From Archangium sp. (GTDB lineage: Bacteria; Myxococcota; Myxococcia; Myxococcales; Myxococcaceae), in NCBI GenBank assembly GCA_016793585.1, contig JAEUJR010000300.1:1-6429 (forward strand): a DNA stretch of 6,429 bases, read 5' to 3'. A program made the translations under genes and the position numbers. Under the pieces are notes generated by a model, which was not told the DNA's origin, ran no database searches, and was given only the letters and a program-made list of their open reading frames with translations. Shown here piece after piece: positions 5,576-6,429 of this stretch (positions within the stretch are counted from its first letter, which is position 1; the number at the start of each line of letters is the position of its first letter).

Positions 5576-6333
5576 CCACCGAAGGGATTCGCGACATCCC
5601 CCAACATTCTCGTGATGCGAGCCTCGAGCATGCCCAGCTCCCTGGCCGGAACGGAGTCGTGCCAGTGCTCAGGCCGAGCCGTCGCCCTGAACTGCCGAAG
5701 CGCGTGCGCGAGTGCCGAGGCAATCTCGACGGGAGGCGACTCATGCGCGAAGCGCAGTTCGCGAACGGTTCCAGCGATGGGGCTGCGCGTGATCTCGAGG
5801 AGCTCGACTCGCAGCCGCTGCTGCTCGACCCGGCTGAACCGAAGCTCGTACCACTCCGGCTCGGTGCAGATTCCAGTCGCTGCTATCGGAGCGCCCTCGA
5901 GAACGCCCAGCAGCGCGATGAGCGAGCCGTTGACGACATCGGCAACGTACGAGACGTCGAGCGAAACTTCGTCCTTCCCGCTTTGAAGACGGAGGTCGAG
6001 CCAACCGCGAGTGGGCGTGCCGAAGTGGAGTTTGAAGCCCGACCGCGTGACCCCACATGCCGCACACTGTCGCGCCTCTGGCGTTCGAAGCGGCTTGTCA
6101 CACGAGAGACAGGGCGGGCCGTACAGCTCGACCGCGTGGTGCATGATCGCGTTGTGGTTCGACTCTTCGAAGCCGGTCACCCGCAGGTACTCGGCGCGAA
6201 GTGCGTCGAACCGCGCCTCGAGGTCACCAGGAGACTCGAGCGCGGCTGCGTACAGCCGACGAGCCACCTCGAACTCGTGAGGTTCGAGCATGGGCAGCTC
6301 CATGCGACAACGCCAACACCAGAGGACTCTCAC
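5572..6333 (-). CDS. Zinc-ribbon-like cysteine-rich protein of unknown function
   Basis: A 253-residue protein with three CxxC pairs: C6/C9 at the N-terminus (LWCWRCRMELPML), C75/C78 (YGPPCLSCDKPLRTP) and C90/C93 (RQCAACG). The latter two form a clear zinc ribbon. The segment between (about 18-70, including TGFEESNHNAIMHHAVELYGPP) is helical and resembles small CWRC-starting hypothetical proteins I recall from other proteobacteria. The C-terminal 145 residues hold a separate alpha/beta domain (DVSYVADVVNGSLIALLGVL, EPEWYELRFSRVEQQRLRVE, ALAHALRQF) of unknown function, possibly of the kind seen in toxin-immunity-like proteins, but I cannot prove this. I chose GTG 6333; a TTG one codon upstream is possible, while ATG 6303 would remove the first CxxC pair and is unlikely. 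No Shine-Dalgarno site is evident. The stop overlaps the start of the membrane-protein gene. Confidence 0.82.
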   Translation of the reverse strand: MRVLWCWRCRMELPMLEPHEFEVARRLYAAALESPGDLEARFDALRAEYLRVTGFEESNHNAIMHHAVELYGPPCLSCDKPLRTPEARQCAACGVTRSGFKLHFGTPTRGWLDLRLQSGKDEVSLDVSYVADVVNGSLIALLGVLEGAPIAATGICTEPEWYELRFSRVEQQRLRVELLEITRSPIAGTVRELRFAHESPPVEIASALAHALRQFRATARPEHWHDSVPARELGMLEARITRMLGDVANPFGG

Positions 6334-6350
6334 CAAAGAACCCGAAAGAC

Positions 6351-6396
6351 GAAGGCCCTGACTCCGTTGGCTTTCGCCTCGAGAATCAGGGCCTTC
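6351..6396 (-). terminator. Hairpin downstream of the tRNA, probable terminator
   Basis: GAAGGCCCTGA (6351-6361) and TCAGGGCCTTC (6386-6396) are a perfect 11-bp inverted repeat. Read on the minus strand, the loop folds further: a CTC/GAG pairing, then GGC-GAAA-GCC closing on a GNRA tetraloop. The stem starts 3 bases after the CCA of the tRNA and is followed by GTCTTTCGGGTTCTTT, a pyrimidine-rich but interrupted tail. It most likely ends or processes the tRNA transcript. Because the tail is not a clean U-run, partial read-through into the next gene is possible. Confidence 0.7.
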
Positions 6397-6399
6397 AAA

Positions 6400-6429
6400 T
6401 GGTCGGGGCGACTGGATTCGAACCAGCGA
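6400..6429 (-). tRNA. tRNA 3' end, probably tRNA-Pro (partial, cut by the window edge)
   Basis: The minus-strand reading of these 30 bases gives a T arm (stem GCTGG, loop TTCGAAT, stem CCAGT), the 3' acceptor strand CGCCCCG, discriminator A and an encoded CCA. The T-stem pairs are all canonical apart from one G-T. The acceptor strand predicts a 5' end of CGGGGCG; a C1-G72 first pair with discriminator A is characteristic of bacterial tRNA-Pro. The D arm and anticodon lie outside the window, so identity is an inference and the anticodon is unknown. tRNA 3' ends like this are common integrase attachment sites, but no integrase is visible here. Confidence 0.85.

Noticed and set aside
6400..6429. 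tRNA 3' end as an integration (att) site of a mobile element
   Set aside because: No integrase, transposase or direct repeat of the tRNA end is visible in the window. The adjoining genes share the composition of the rest.
1..6429. CRISPR array, insertion sequence, or recognisable defence system
   Set aside because: I found no regularly spaced repeats, no transposase or terminal inverted repeats, and no nuclease or known defence module on either strand.

Overview
The window is high-GC DNA from a bacterium, most likely a Gram-negative deltaproteobacterium of the myxobacterial type. This placement is an inference from gene content: a free-standing PARP-type zinc-finger protein, an HDOD protein, an alkylglycerol-monooxygenase-like membrane hydroxylase, and strong G/C preference at third codon positions. 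No phylogenetic marker gene is complete, and the tRNA at the right edge is partial.

Left part (1-3264). A plus-strand gene (175-720) encodes two tandem PARP-type zinc fingers and nothing else. It converges on a minus-strand TetR-type regulator (717-1328), and the two stop codons overlap. Upstream of the TetR gene on the minus strand, 51 bp away and probably co-transcribed, is a fatty acid hydroxylase/sterol desaturase superfamily gene (1380-2615) whose body closely resembles animal alkylglycerol monooxygenase (AGMO). It is divergent from a Crp/Fnr-type regulator (2668-3264). The 52-bp gap between them contains a perfect 14-bp palindrome, TTAACCCGGGTTAA, a good operator candidate. AGMO-like enzyme, two regulators and palindrome look like a small regulated lipid-metabolism locus.

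Middle (3265-4408). A class II aldolase/adducin-type gene lies on the minus strand (3265-4035), its stop codon directly abutting that of the Crp/Fnr gene. A 7-bp inverted repeat sits just upstream of its start. The 373 bp between it and the next gene hold no gene I can support, only a short coding-like stretch that may be a remnant.

Right part (4409-6429). Three minus-strand genes probably form one transcription unit: a cysteine-rich zinc-ribbon-like protein of unknown function (5572-6333), an 80-residue two-helix membrane protein translationally coupled to it by a GTGA overlap (5333-5575), and an HDOD-domain signalling protein (4409-5293). They follow the 3' end of a minus-strand tRNA, probably tRNA-Pro (6400-6429, cut by the window edge). 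Between the tRNA and the first gene is a strong 11-bp-stem hairpin, probably the tRNA's terminator. It leaves almost no room for a separate promoter.
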